Source: Trifolium pratense
Lineage: Eukaryota; Streptophyta; Magnoliopsida; Fabales; Fabaceae
Length of the DNA: 64,000 nt
Direction: 5' to 3'
Assembly (NCBI RefSeq): GCF_020283565.1
Contig: NC_060060.1
Span: 26,474,001 to 26,538,000, forward strand
Each line of letters starts with the position of its first letter. Positions within the stretch are counted from its first letter, which is position 1. The position numbers and the translations under genes were made by a program. A model generated the notes under the pieces. The model made no database searches. It was not told where the DNA came from and saw only the letters and a list, made by a program, of their open reading frames with translations. Below, piece by piece: positions 47,488 to 60,246 of this stretch.

Positions 47488-47520
<33 letters not shown>
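47264..47520 (+). promoter_or_regulatory. TATA region and (TC)15 leader tract of the PRTP gene
   Basis: AATATATATATAGATAG at 47264-47280 is a plausible TATA region. Two or three partial copies of tctattctctcatagattgattcattcattcgctgtttc follow, then (TC)15 at 47491-47520, 26 bp before the ATG. CT-rich leaders are common in plant 5' UTRs. Confidence 0.5.
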
Positions 47521-47523
<3 letters not shown>

Positions 47524-47546
47524 TTCCTTACCAACCCAACCGCTTC

Positions 47547-47891
47547 ATGGATTCACCGCCGTCTACTCCTCCGATCACCACTCCTCGTACTCCCATTTCG
47601 CCATCCACGCCTCGTACTCCCATTTCTCCATCCACACCTCGTACTCCGATCACCACTCCTCGTACTCCGCCGCTTTCATCATCGTCCCTGGCGGGTGTAG
47701 TAACTCCGTCACCTCCTCGTGCACCGATGAAGCAACGAAAGATATATTCTACCCCGATGCTACACTTGATGGATAAAATAATTCAAGAGGGAGAATTGTT
47801 GTTGCTTGAGTATCGAAGGAATCAGAACACTGCTGAAGCCAGGGAAAACAACCGAAAAAGAAAAATACGTATTTTGATGTCACTTCGATGA
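47547..47891 (+). CDS. Small PRTP-repeat protein, function unknown
   Basis: Single-exon ORF of 114 aa with ATG behind a TATA-like region and CT-rich leader. The N-terminal ~60 residues are Pro/Ser/Thr-rich with repeats TPRTPISPS (twice exact) and TTPRTP, encoded by near-identical 27-30-bp DNA units. SPxx/TPRxP sites resemble proline-directed kinase targets (inference). The C-terminal half (~64-114) changes character: basic KQRK, then an amphipathic leucine-rich stretch (MLHLMDKIIQEGELLLLEYR) and a basic end NNRKRKIRILMSLR that could be a nuclear signal. No signal peptide. I do not recognise the family. Downstream DNA is repetitive and no second exon was found. The alternative +2 frame over the same DNA (from 47462) starts inside the leader and is less plausible. 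Confidence 0.55.
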   Translation: MDSPPSTPPITTPRTPISPSTPRTPISPSTPRTPITTPRTPPLSSSSLAGVVTPSPPRAPMKQRKIYSTPMLHLMDKIIQEGELLLLEYRRNQNTAEARENNRKRKIRILMSLR

Positions 47892-47899
47892 TCATTCAT

Positions 47900-49715
47900 T
47901 CCTTTTCTATATGAAAATGGGTAACTGAATGAAAAGGGTAAGATATATATTTCTTCCTTTCAGTTGTTGATTGATCTGTTTGAGGTAGGTTATGTTATCT
48001 TCTTTAAAAATATTATTTTGAATCCATAATCTGTTAGGAGTGTCTTTGCAGGTACATCAACATTCCTATTCTTGTCAGTAAGATATTAATTTGTTTTTGC
48101 CTCTTTTTCATTTACTTTTTACTTTTTATAGTATCAAAAATGGTAAGGAAAAGGGTAAGAATTTTTTATTGCTATTTTGTTATTATGAAATTGTGATGTT
48201 CTGAGGTAGGTAAGGTTGGTATGCTATATTCATTACATTAACCATCATTACTGCTAAACCAATGACATCTGTAAAATGCGAGTGGAAACTATCCTCTGTC
48301 TTATTGGGAGCTCAATCTCGTCTGCGACGACAACATTTCAAATTGGCAGAAGGTAAGTTACTTCCTTAGCATTCTATTCAACAATGCCAAAGGCAGGTTA
48401 CTATGCTTATTGAAGGTTCCTTTCAACTATACTGATCAAGTATAACTCATTTGGTACTAAATTGTTTGGCATAATACTCATCCATCACTTTACAATATAA
48501 TGAGTGTCATAAGTTTTAAGATGGTCTCTCTGCCACTTTATTGTGTAAGTTAGTTAGCTTTCCGTTAAGTTTTCCTAAATTGCATTTTTCTTACCTGATT
48601 GCATCCAAATAATTGGTTGCTAATTATGCATTTTTGCTGGGTTTTTTTTAATCTTTAACTTGTTACTTGATGCATTCTATTCAACCATCACTGTGTCATT
48701 TGTTAGACACAAAATTCAATGTGCAAAGGTGATAAGTGATAACAATGTCAAAGCTTTGTGCTACCAAAGACAGGTTTGTATGGTTATTTTGGTTTTAATC
48801 CTTAACACTTCTTGATGCCTTCTATTCAACCATCACTATATATCATTTGTTAGACACAGAATTTGCAATGTGTAAAGGTGATAACAATGCCAAAGTTTTG
48901 TTCTGCCAAAGACAGGTTGGTATGGTTATTGAAGTGCTTTTTATAATAAGCTTAGAGCTTATGTCACACTTTTTTATGTCAGACAGGTTTCTAGTTGTTG
49001 GTACTTAGGCATCCTGCTTTTTTCTTTCATAATTATGCATTACTCCAAATTTGAAGGTTTTTTCAACTATGAATTGTCTTATTTAATTAACTATACTGAT
49101 GAAGTATAACTCTTTTGGTACAAAATTGTTTGGCCTAATACTCGTCAATGTGCAAATTCATGCACATGCTCATAATTTGAACGACGGTGGACAAACACAA
49201 GATTTGCACATTGGCCTATATCTATCATATTATCAAAACCTACTGATGGAACTAACATACTTTACTACTTTCTTATCTCTGCATATAGTTGAAATATTGC
49301 TTAGCTTTCAAAGTTGGATGTTTAGGGCTCCAAAACCAATCAATCATATTGTAGCACATTCATGACTGGTTTCAAAACTGAACTGACAGTCATTTTGGTT
49401 TCCTTCACTTGTTGTCAGGTTTGCTTGTATACAATCCTTTTTCGCCAGTGAAGACAAGACTGCAACTTCAGATGCCCCTTCATCAGGCACGATCATACTC
49501 TGGGCTATATGGTCTGCTCTCCATCTTACATTAACTATATATTCTGAACTGTTCACTTAATTGATTGCTAACTATTCATTTTTGCTGGTTACTTTGGTTT
49601 TAATCTTTAACACTTCCTGATGCATTCTATTCAACCATCACTATATGTCATTTGTTAGACACAAAATTTGAAAAGTTTTGTTCTGCCAAAGACAGGTTGG
49701 TATGGTTATTGAGCA
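47900..49715. repeat. Internally duplicated region (blocks A and B)
   Basis: Block B (gatgcattctattcaacca, tcatttgttagacacaaaat, gccaaagacaggttggtatg, gttattgaag) occurs at about 48665-48790, 48815-48950 and 49615-49715, with a partial at 48385-48420 and one more at 52485-52600. Block A (aactatactgatcaagtata, actaaattgtttggcataat, actc) occurs at about 48425-48485 and 49088-49145. Stepwise segmental duplication; no intact ORF seen. Confidence 0.65.
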
Positions 49716-50112
49716 AGCTTCAAGGAAGCCACTGCACCGGTTCAGGAAAAACCCTTGATTTCGACATTCCGTTCCTCCCAAACCTCTCCAGGTTCCTCCA
49801 TCTTCTCATTTCACTTGTTGTGTTTCTTCGTCTTCTTTAATTCTTATTGATGTGTCGATTCAAACTTATTTATTTATTGACTGTAATATGTTCAATTTAT
49901 GCGTGTGCGTGACTATGAAGCTTTTCTTTGCTTTTAGGTATGCCAAATTTATAATGTTGCCCAACATTTTGTTTCAATTTTATCGATTATTAAGTTAATG
50001 ATCCTCATTGGTGGAGTGGAAGTAAAAACTGTCATGAAGAAAATTGAGGAACAAGGAGCAAACATCTTGATCAGCAGCACGCCTGTTGAAGTGCTTATGC
50101 TCTGCTACTCAA
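49715..50112 (+). pseudogene. DEAD-box RNA helicase (RH18-like) fragment
   Basis: Two exon-like pieces. About 49728-49790 reads CTGSGKTLDFDIPFLPNLSR, matching helicase motif I (A/C-TGSGKTLAFVIP); a small indel just upstream breaks the frame. 49938-50110, after a tttaggt acceptor, reads IYNVAQHFVSILSIIKLMIL, IGGVEVKTVMKKIEEQGANI, LISSTP, matching the IYNVAQPF...LVGGREVKxDMKxIEEEGxNxLIGTPGR segment of AtRH18-type helicases. Motif Ib TPGR is changed to STPV, and the DEAD motif and C-terminal RecA domain are absent. It sits inside the duplicated region, flanked by block B. Nonfunctional remnant; the parental gene is not in this window. Confidence 0.75.
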
Positions 50113-50639
50113 ACTTCGGTATGTTTTTCTTTTACTTGTTCAATGTTTGGCTTGAATTGAATCCCTGTTTCCAGATTCTGTTTATGTTTGGATCACATGA
50201 TTTGCAATTGCAAACTGAACATGTTTTCCTCTAGAGCTTAATTTGGATTATTTATAATAGCATTTATGCCTTGTATTTTGGCTTCAGGCAGTAGAGATTG
50301 GTCATACTTCAGCATTACATTAAGGTTTTTTGAAGTGACTTCCTTGAAAAATACACTAGAATTGGTTATAAGGTCAATTTTGTATGTTGAAAAACACACT
50401 AGAATTGGTTATTGTGATAGATACACTGTTCTTTTGCTCTCCCACCATGCATTCTTGATATTTAGATCAAGTGTGTTGTCATGTTGTAGTTGTAATTTAT
50501 ATGAGTTTGTAATCAATTTTATTATTTTGTTTTGTAGGAATGGTAGAGATTAAGATGTGAACTGATTATGCAAGTGAAGAGCCTAATTTGTGCCAATGGA
50601 TGCAAGAGGATAAAGAACTGTCTACTCATGGTCATTATC

Positions 50640-52390
50640 TTTACTACGAGATTTGAAGAAATGGATAAAGAACTTTATTTGGTCAGGGGATATCACTCAA
50701 AGGAAGCTGGTAATTGTTAGTTGGAAAAATGTTTGCAAGCCTTTTAATCATGGTGGTCTAGGCCTCAGGTCTTTATTTATTCTCAATGATGCCTCAAATT
50801 TAAAGCTTTGTTGGGACATGTTACATTCACAAGAACATTGGGCTATATTACTGAGAAGCAGGGTCTGTTGAGATAAACAATGCATATCCACATTTTTTCA
50901 TCCTTATGGAGTAGCTTCAAGTCAGAGTTCATTTTAATTTTGGAGATTCTTTTCAGTTGAAGATGACTCTACTGTAAATTTATGGAATGACAGATGGTTT
51001 GATAAACAATCTTTGGCTCAAACGTTACACATACCTGTCAATCTTCATCAGTTTGCTTCAAGTCAGAGTTCAGTTTAATTTTGGAGATTCTTTTCAGTTG
51101 GAGATGACTCTACTATAAATTTATGGAATGACAGATGGTTTGATAAACAATCTTTGGCTCAAACGTTACACATACATGTCAATCTTCATCAGTTTCTTTC
51201 TGCTACTGTTGCAGACTTTATTCATGATCACCATTGGCATATTCCTTTTGATCTGGAAGTTATGTTCCCTAATCTCAGATACATTATTGATAGGGTTTCA
51301 ATCCCAATGGAGCATAAGCATGATGCGTTAGTTTGGATTCATACTGACTCGGGTAACTTGTCCCTCAAGGAGGCTTATTCTTTCAAAAATCATCATTCCA
51401 TGGATCTACATTGGGCTAAGCTTGTGTGGCTTGGAGACTTATGCATGGTACGATGCCAACTGATGAAAATTTAATGTTGAGAGGATGTAGCATGCCTTCA
51501 GTCTGTAATCTTTGCCTTCAGCATGTTGAAACTTCCTTTCATTTTTTCTTCGAATGCCCTTACTCTATAAACATATGGACCTGGTTCTCTGAGATGGTTG
51601 GTATTAATTTATATTTCAACTCAGTTGAAGAAATTTGGAAGAAATGTGACAGACAATGGACTCCTCAGTGTAAGGTTATTATGCAGGCTTCACTGATTAA
51701 CATCATTAATACAATTTGGTTTGTGAGAAATCAAGCAGATTCAAGGGAAAGAATGTTCGCTGGGAAAATGCAGTCACTTTGATATTGGCAAATGTTGCTT
51801 TAGCTGGAAACAATACAAAGCGTACTTTCTACAACTCCATGAAGGACTTGAAAAAAAAAATCAGAGTTGAGATACATCCTCCTAGAGCACCTATAATTAA
51901 AGAAGTGCTTTGGCTTCCTCCATACTTATCTGGACTAAGTGCAACACGGATGGGGCTTCAACATCCATATCTTCTTCCTATGGTGGAATTTTTAGAAACC
52001 AGCAAGCTGAGCAATTGAGAGCAATTGCGATAGCTAGCTATTATAATTGGACCAACCTATGGATTGAGACTGATTCATCTTTGACGGTCTCAGCTTTCAA
52101 GTCATCTAAGGAATAGATGGCTGAATTGTCAAGCTCTTTTAACAAATATGAATTTTGTGATTAAACACATCTTTAGGGAAGGGAATGAGTGTGTAGACAT
52201 GTTAGCAAACATTGACCTTGGTCTTAATATCAGACATTCTACGAACACACTTGGCATGCCTAATTTTGGGTTTGTTTCCTTTTAGAGGGTTTTGGTTTGG
52301 TCCCCCCTCTATTTTGTGTATCATATTTCCTTGTTTAATATAGTTTTGGTGGTTGCAGCACTGTAGCTGCAACCCTCCTTTTTTGAAAAA
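50640..52390 (+). mobile_element. LINE (non-LTR retrotransposon) 3' fragment: RT end, zf-RVT, RNase H
   Basis: Frames in order: KKWIKNFIWSGDITQRKLVI and VCKPFNHGGLGLRSLFILND (C-terminal part of a LINE reverse-transcriptase ORF); then VWRLMHGTMPTDENLMLRGC, CNLCLQHVETSFHFFFECPY and WFVRNQADSRERM (zf-RVT domain with CxxC...H...C); then WTKCNTDGASTSISSSYGGI and WIETDSSLTVSAFKSS (RNase H with its acidic residues). Broken by several stops and frameshifts. Ends with gcagcactgtagctgcaacc and a T/A-rich tail at about 52390. Inserted within the block-B repeat region. Confidence 0.85.
50914..51195 (+). repeat. 141-bp tandem duplication inside the LINE
   Basis: Copies 50914-51054 and 51055-51195, both starting gcttcaagtcagagttca and containing atggaatgacagatggtttg and ctcaaacgttacacatac, differ at only a few positions. 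Confidence 0.9.
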
Positions 52391-52780
52391 AATTTCAAAA
52401 TAATTGATTGCTAACTATGTATTTTTGCTGTTTTTTTGTTTTTAATCTTCAACACACCTCTTGGTATGGTTTTTAATATACTGAGACATTCTATTCAACC
52501 ATGAGACGCAAAATTTGAAATGTGTAAGCTTTGTTCCGCCAAAGACAGGTTGGTATGGTTATTGAAGGGCTTTTTGTCATAAGCTTGCTTGAATCTTATG
52601 TCACTCTTTACTATGTTAGGCATGTTTTTAGTTGTCGGTAATTATATTTATTTTTAAATATATTAATGAACTAATAAACCAATGAAATTAAACTTCTATT
52701 TTGAAATATAACATGATATTTTAGAAAATTTGACTATATATAATATCATATTTTAATTTTATTTTAGTTTATAATAATAC

Positions 52781-52837
<57 letters not shown>

Positions 52838-52914
52838 GTGTGTGAAAAATTAATAGATTAATAAACTTAAACCACCAAAAAGTTAATAGATTTTTAATTT
52901 AATTAAAGTACAAA

Positions 52915-52985
<71 letters not shown>

Positions 52986-53640
52986 GTTGGAAAAATATTA
53001 TTCATATTCACTTAATTAGGTCAGGTTAGTAGGTTTAAAAGGCATTTTTAATGGTCTGGAGTGTGACCTTTATAGCTAAAATAGCTTTTATTATTTTTAA
53101 AATTCAATTTTACTTATTTTATATTTTTTTATAATAGATTTACTTTTCTCTATTCTCATTAAATTAAATGTAAATTGTGTTTAATTTACCCTCTCTCTTC
53201 TTTCTCTCATCTATACCTATATATAAATAGGATACAAATATTTTTGGTGTGGATTTTTCATAATACCAACAATACCTTTGACTTTTGTCTTTTTTGTTCC
53301 CTGAATATGATGGGGGTTTAGATATTTGTGTATCATTCCTGATCTCCAACGGAATTATAGAACATCATTCCTGTATGAAACTTGAACTATATTTGATAAA
53401 AAAAAGTTTATTTAAAAATGTAAAAAAATCCCTCAAAATTAGGTCTTTTAAAACAGAAACAATAGAGAAAACAATTTGTCTAAGATTCGCCTTAAAGAAA
53501 GAAAAACAAATTAATGTAATTTTAGTGTGTGTTTAAAAGTTTATATTTTAAAAAAGATAAAAATATAATTTTGATAGGCACATTCGTTCATGAGTTCGAA
53601 TATTCTCATTTTCGTCTACTCTTTTCAATAAGAGAAAACA
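52391..53640. other. AT-rich intergenic DNA with a block-B copy and TA tracts
   Basis: The last block-B copy lies at about 52485-52625 (gccaaagacaggttggtatg, cttatgtcactctttactat). (TA)n tracts at about 52783-52833 and 52921-52965, the second running into (TAA)n. No gene seen. Confidence 0.7.
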
Positions 53641-53689
53641 CAAACTCTGACTCATACTCAATTGATTCGAATTTTTTTCGATCAAAGAC

Positions 53690-53890
53690 GTTGGGGGCTA
53701 ACCCACTTGGGTTGGCCTAATGACGTCTGTGACCTTGAAGTGTGATCTCAAGTTCAATTTCCCCGGGTGCCAATTTCGGCGAGCTAGTCTATACAGAGTA
53801 AAAAATTCTAGCTTTAAATGGCCCCCGGGCGCAAGTGGATGGTGGGATTGGTTCCCTCAGAATAGTCGATCATTTGGCCAGATACCGAGT
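53690..53890 (+). mobile_element. tRNA-derived SINE, copy B
   Basis: ggctaacccacttgggttgg and cctaatgacgtctgtgacct (A-box region) followed by tcaagttcaatttccccggg (B-box-like), then a body with gcccccgggcgcaagtggat and ggccagataccgag and an A-rich end. Typical plant SINE order. Confidence 0.65.
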
Positions 53891-54049
53891 TTTTTAATTA
53901 AAAAAAAAGTTTAAATATGATTTTGGACCCTGCAAATGAGTTGAAATCCTCTTCATTTTGTCGTTTTCCATTTCCTTCATTACTATATAGTCTTAGAAAT
54001 ATAAATGTAAAAGTGTGACATTAAATGACTCAAAATCTCTTCTTATTTT

Positions 54050-54630
54050 TTTTTTTATACTAAAAATAACAATATTTATTCATTTCAATAATCAATAGAG
54101 TACATCAGATACAAATTCAACATCGGTAAAAACAAAAATGATGAACCTGTTAACAAACTCATAGCATTCAAGTTAATAACATACAATGACAAAATGCCTA
54201 CAAATAATATGATAAAATTAAAGTTACCGAAATGTCCATGCTTCAAGATCTGCAACGTTGATGCTCAAATCATTGATTGAATCTGCAATTGATTGAAAAT
54301 GATCCTTCGATATGAATTAAACGAAAACCGCGACAAAACGGGAAATACAACAACGCCCTAACAAGGCGACGACCAACACAAACGCCGCACTTAGACGACG
54401 AAATCACAAATAACAAAGAAAGCAACTAAAAGACTCAATCTATGTGAAAATCACTTATTTAAATTAAAAGCAAGAAAACAAAATGCAAAGGGGTGATTTT
54501 AGGCCAAAAATAACCTAAAACCACCCCTAACAGGCGAAGAAGGAGAAAACTCAAAATGAAAAACTAGGGCCGACTCAAAAGAGAGACAAGTGAACTCTGA
54601 AGCTAACAAGTTTCACATTTTAAACTCAGT
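54050..54630 (-). mobile_element. Poly(A)-ended retroposon-like family, copy 2
   Basis: Reverse complement of the 42640-43190 copy: atgcttcaagatctgcaacg, ttgatgctcaaatcattgat, accaacacaaacgccgcact, gggtgattttaggccaaaaa, taacctaaaaccacccc. A T-run at 54040-54055 is the tail on this strand. No ORF. Confidence 0.65.
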
Positions 54631-54744
54631 TCGGCTTACTCAAAATCTCTTTTATATCCTCCAAAATATTAAGAAAAACTTTGGTAATGGAAGAAATGAA
54701 AATCATAGAAAATGAAGAGGATCCTTACTCCCGGCAAATATGTC

Positions 54745-54970
54745 TCATTTTGAATTTGGTCCTTGTAAAAAAAAAATGATTTTAGTGCTTGCAAAGTCTC
54801 AAAACTTTTAAAATGGTCCCTAACATATTAAATTTCTGATAATTTGACGGATGCTGAATAGACTTCAATCATGAGATATTTGACATGTCAACAAAAAATC
54901 TAGTTTATGGACCATTTAAAAAGTTTAGAAATTTTGCAGAAATCATCTAGTAGTCACAAAAAAAAAAAAA
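54745..54970. repeat. MITE-like 'ggtcc' element
   Basis: Left ttgaatttggtccttgtaaa and aaaatggtccctaacat; right ttatggaccatttaaaaagt and gaaattttgcagaaatcatc, in inverted relation, with tgacatgtcaac in between. Same general type as 11359-11704; ends not exact. Confidence 0.45.
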
Positions 54971-55449
54971 TAGGCATGACAACAATATATATATTGTTTG
55001 GATTTGTTTCAATAAAAATTAATTTTAAATGAATTGATTATGTAAAATTGATTAGATTTAATAGTGAGTTGAATGCGGAATAATTTATAATTAATATAAA
55101 AATGAATTTACTTGCGGCTAAACTCTGAATTATTATATTTCATTTTTAATGCCAAAAAAATAATACTATTTCAAACCCTAAATATAAGCCTTCTTTGAGA
55201 AATTTTTTTATCCCTTTTTATAAAATTTTCAACCACATTAATTATTTTCTTACCAACATGCCCCTAATTTTTTTTTTTTGAATAAAACATGCCCTTAATT
55301 TATTTACCTCTTTTTCTACAATTTACAATAAATAAATATTATAATAGTAACACACAAATCTCTTTCGCAAAGGATAAACTTGTAAAAATAACATGTTAAT
55401 AAGTTTATTATTAATTGTCTTAGTAATTCATTTAACTTAGTAAATTGAG

Positions 55450-55600
55450 TTACTCCCTCCGGTCACAATTATAAAAAAAAAACTACTTTTTAAGTTATTG
55501 AGAAAATAATGTATGTAATCTATTTTATCAATAAACCTAAAAAATGGATACATTACTTTATCAATAAATCTAAAAAATGGTTTTTTACTCGAAGGAAGTA
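55450..55600. mobile_element. Stowaway-like MITE remnant
   Basis: Begins tactccctccggtcacaatt and ends actcgaaggaagtata. The inner part has two aaacctaaaaaatgg / aaatctaaaaaatgg direct repeats. TA flanks fit Stowaway. Confidence 0.55.
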
Positions 55601-55998
55601 TATAATTAGTACTTAAACAGAACTGAGGTAAATACAAAAAAAAATAAAAATAAATAAACAGACCTGAGGTATTTATTCCTATTTCTTTCAAAAGAAAAAA
55701 GTAGAGTATTTATTCCCTATAGATAGATAGATTAGTGACTATAACAACCAATGAGAAAAAGAAGTAGAGCAATGAAAATGTCTTCAAACAAGAATTAACA
55801 AAGAGTAGCAAGCAATTTTGAAAGAAAAAAAAAAAAACTCACCCTCCCACTCGATCATCCTCATTGCTGTTACTCATCGGCGTTGGTGGTAGGTAGTTAC
55901 TACTTACTGCCGCCTCCCACCACCCACCACCCAACCAACGTGACAATACCCGCCACTCCTTCCGATAAACCCCTAACCCTAATTTGAGACAAATAACA

Positions 55999-58083
55999 AT
56001 GTGGCCAGCTAGTATTACTTCTACTCCTAACCCTTCCTTCTTCCTATTTCTTCCCTCTATCAACACCAAAACCAAACCCTCTCTTTTTCATCCTCACATT
56101 TTCAATCCATCTCCCACTCTATGCCGTTCTGTTTCTTCCGATTTCAACGGCTGGGACCACCTCGATGCACCCGTCCGCCCCACTACCACCAATGACAAAG
56201 GTCGTTTCTATGCTGCTGCTGCTGCTTTTTTAGGCGTTGGAACTTCCATGGCTATTCTTCTTGCCACTCTCTCCCTGTCTAGAAAAGGTTCGTTTGTCAT
56301 TTATTCTCATTGTTTTTAGTGGTGAACACTGAAATTAATTGATGTGTGTTTAGGTTTCAAGATTCAATTTACAAGCCCGTTGCAAGGAATGTGGAGTACT
56401 ACTACTAATTGTGATCAAAACGAAGCTGTTGAGTTTGATGAATCCAATGAGGACGCCGCTGTGGCAGTTACACAAACTGTTACGTCTGGTAAGCAAGAAC
56501 ATTTGTTTAATTTTGCTTTTTTGCTGCCTTAGAGTAAATGGTCTTTTTAATCCCCACCAATTGTAGATTCGGAAAATTACACGCTACTAAACACTGCTAC
56601 AGCGCCACTATAGTCATTTTATACTACCTAGCAGCATGTCATGGAACAGTAATGATTTGTTCAAATTATGCTATTGCTATAGTGCTATAGCCACTATTTA
56701 ACAACAATGTCCTTGCCTGAAAGTGGCATACAATGTCTGAATGGTCCTTTTAGAATTTTGGGTTGGACCTAACTCAACCCTACAAAACCGGCTTGTACGG
56801 TGAGAAACCATCCCTCATCCAATGTAGGACTCTTAACACACACCCTCATGCCCAACACTCTTGGGCTTGGTGTGTTGATATAAATGGCGGGTGGTCCAAT
56901 AGCGGAAACTTGATAGCAGGTCTCCCAACGGATCTTGGAGAGGCTCTGATATCATCGTAGAATTTTGGGTTGGGCATAACTCAACCCTACAAAACCGGCT
57001 TGTATGGTGAGGATTGCCCCCACTTATAAATATATCTTTAGGCCATCTCTCATCCAATGTGCAACTATTAACAGTGCATATAATAAAGGAACTCCTACAA
57101 CCAGGCTTCCCTTAATCATTTTAGTGTGTGTTTAGTAAACAGTTTTTCTGCTGTATTATACCTCATGAGTTTGGAGAGTCTATGAACTGCCCGTCAGGAG
57201 GTTTTGAATTGCAAAATCAATCACGTGCTTTGTCTTTGATGCTAAGTCAATTGCTTAACTCTAAGCAGTGCTAATTAGTCACACTGATGTAATACCTAGG
57301 GGTTCATGTGTCAGCAACTAAAATTGAAAGCCAATCTTTGTCATTTTCAAATTCACTCCCAGCAATTCTTCACCGCTCCTCCCTCTGACCACCACCCTGA
57401 CCCACCGAGACAAAGTCCATGCCACTTCTTCTCTTCAGTACTACATTTTGTTTTCCATCAATAATGTTACAAAAATTTAAAAACTTGGAAGAGAAAACAA
57501 GGTGATGGATGACATTTTTATAATTAAAAGTGAAAATAGGGAATAAAATATATTCTGAAACCAAACATGCCCTTAGATCAAAGAATAGATGATTTTTGTT
57601 AAAAAGTAAAATATTGGTAACAGTAAATGCTAACATTTTATTAAAACGTTATAGTTTTGATACACAACCATTGTCCTTCATATTTTGTTTATCATTTGCT
57701 CTTCTGATTTATAAACATTTAATTCTATTCGGTCCAGTTTTGATCTAAACATTTATTTCTAATTCAAGATATTATTCACTGTTTCAATAGTTTGGTATTG
57801 TGTTTAAGATTAAGCTTGAGTATATGCTGTCGGTGTTGTATATTTCTCGAAATGTCTTCATCTATTTTTTACCCTTCATCATATCAGAAGCTACTGAAAA
57901 GCCAGGACGAGTTACAGTCCCTGTTTCAGTGGATTCCACCCAAGAAGAAGCATTGTCAATCTTAAAGAAGTTGAAGGTTTGTTTCTAGAAGTATGATTTA
58001 TTTATATAAGATAGACAAGTGATATCCACCTACATTGTTCTGTACTCTACTCTGTACCACTCAAGATCATTTCAAAGTATAAC

Positions 58084-58127
<44 letters not shown>

Positions 58128-60192
58128 TATACAAATATTTTTTAGTGTTTCGTTTTCATTTTTGGTATAGGAATGTTATTATATTTTGTTATTTGTTATA
58201 CTTTTGATCTACTGAATTATATATATATTTTTTAAATATACTAATTATCTTTTTGATATGTGAACCCTAGCTCTACACCTTATTTTGTTCAATGTACTGG
58301 CAGTTGGTAAATATCGCTTGAGTCATTTGTTATGGTTTTGGTTATGATGCATATGTTTTTAGTTTTAGCTATTGAAGTATGTTTTCTAGAAGTAATTTGA
58401 GGAAAAAGTCACAGAAATGTTCCATGTAGATAGTATATGCATGCATTATATATAGTTTTAGCATCAATGGTTATAAAGTGCATCTTGGTATTTCTCTAGA
58501 CTAGAAAACTTCTGGATGTAGGACTACATGTATGCTATGGACCTATGGTATACATAAATCTGTACTGCTTAGTGCTTACATGCAATATGTTCTTGTAATT
58601 TAATCTCTCACATTGGTTGTGTTCGACTATGTTGCACCAAAACTATGCACTATTTTTGTGGAATTGGGTGGAATTGTAAGCTTGAAATTGTAGTTTTCTG
58701 ATGATTTGTCTAGATAATTGAAGATGATGCAGAAGCTAATGAATTGTGTACCAGAAGAGAATTTGCGAGATGGCTTGTTAAATTAAATTCGTGTTTGGAA
58801 AGGTTAGTTCCTGTGCATGATGCATGTAACTTCATTTTCTGGAATTGATTTAGAGCTCAAACATGTAGGTTTGCGTGGCTTCCATTAAATATGGGTTTCT
58901 TTGTCTTCCAGAAATCCAAAACACAGGATTGCAACAATTGTATCCCTGTCTGGCCTTATAGTTACTGCATTTGATGATATCAATGTTGATGACCCAGATT
59001 TTCAATATATTCAAGGTAATAATAAAAGTTATGGAACTTCACTTGAACCCAAAATCAAGTTTGTCACATGTAGTGATTTGAATGATTTATACTAATATTG
59101 CCAATTCAATGATAAAGTCTTAGCAGAAGCCGGTGTGGTCCCCAGCAAATTATCTTGGCAAAATAGTTCAAATGGTTATGGATCTGACTACAAAGAAGGC
59201 ATATATTTTTTTCCTGATAGGTGAATTTCTATTCCATTACTCTTTTAAACTTCACAATCAAATTGCATTGTACTGAATGGGAGGTATGTCAACTGCAGAT
59301 TCGTTTCACGACAAGATTTAATGGAATGGAGAACTCCATTGGAATATGGATTTTTCTCTGCGATAATTGACCAGGTATGCAGTTTTAAAAGATAAGTATT
59401 TAGGTATTTTTTAAGGTACCGTTTGGCCCGACTTTTTTATGGTCTAAAAGCTACTTTAAAATAAAGTTTAAAGTAAGTGCGTTAGAAAAAAGTTAAAGTT
59501 GTTTGGTGATTTCATTTTTAAAAAACTTAAAATAAACTCTAATTCATATTTTGTTTGATAAAATATTTTATTTAAGGATATTATATTTTCAAAATATAAT
59601 AAACAAATATTAAAATTGTGTGCACTATTTTATCTTAATTTTGTGTGTCTATATAAAACAATTTGATACATTTTTGAAATTCATAAAAATAAAAAGTGCA
59701 TAAATTCTCAATTTTAGTAGGTCTCAATAACATATAAAATAATTTTAAATTTGTGTAAAATTTTATATAAATAATCTAAATGATATAAACTTTAAATCCA
59801 TTGTAAATTATATTTTGTAAACTTTATATTTGTTAAAGTATTATGACACGGTGTCACATTATCGGTGTGAGGGAGCCGGAGTTCAAACTCCGACCATAGC
59901 GTCCGGCTTAACAATTTTAATATTTTTTTTCAATTGCGCTAGGACTTGTGAACTATGGGTGTAATTTTATCCAAATACATGTATAGTTATTTAAATGATT
60001 AGTTTCATATTTTGAAGAAGAAGAAACATGCTACATGGTTCTTTATATTTTTTAATTAATAGTACAGTGAAAATTAATAATAGTGCTTTTTTTTATTATA
60101 AAAAAATAAAATAAAAAATATAGTGCATTTTTTAGATAAAAAAATAATAGTGATTTTCTAAAATAATAGTAGTAGTAGTAGTAGTAGTAGTA

Positions 60193-60246
<54 letters not shown>

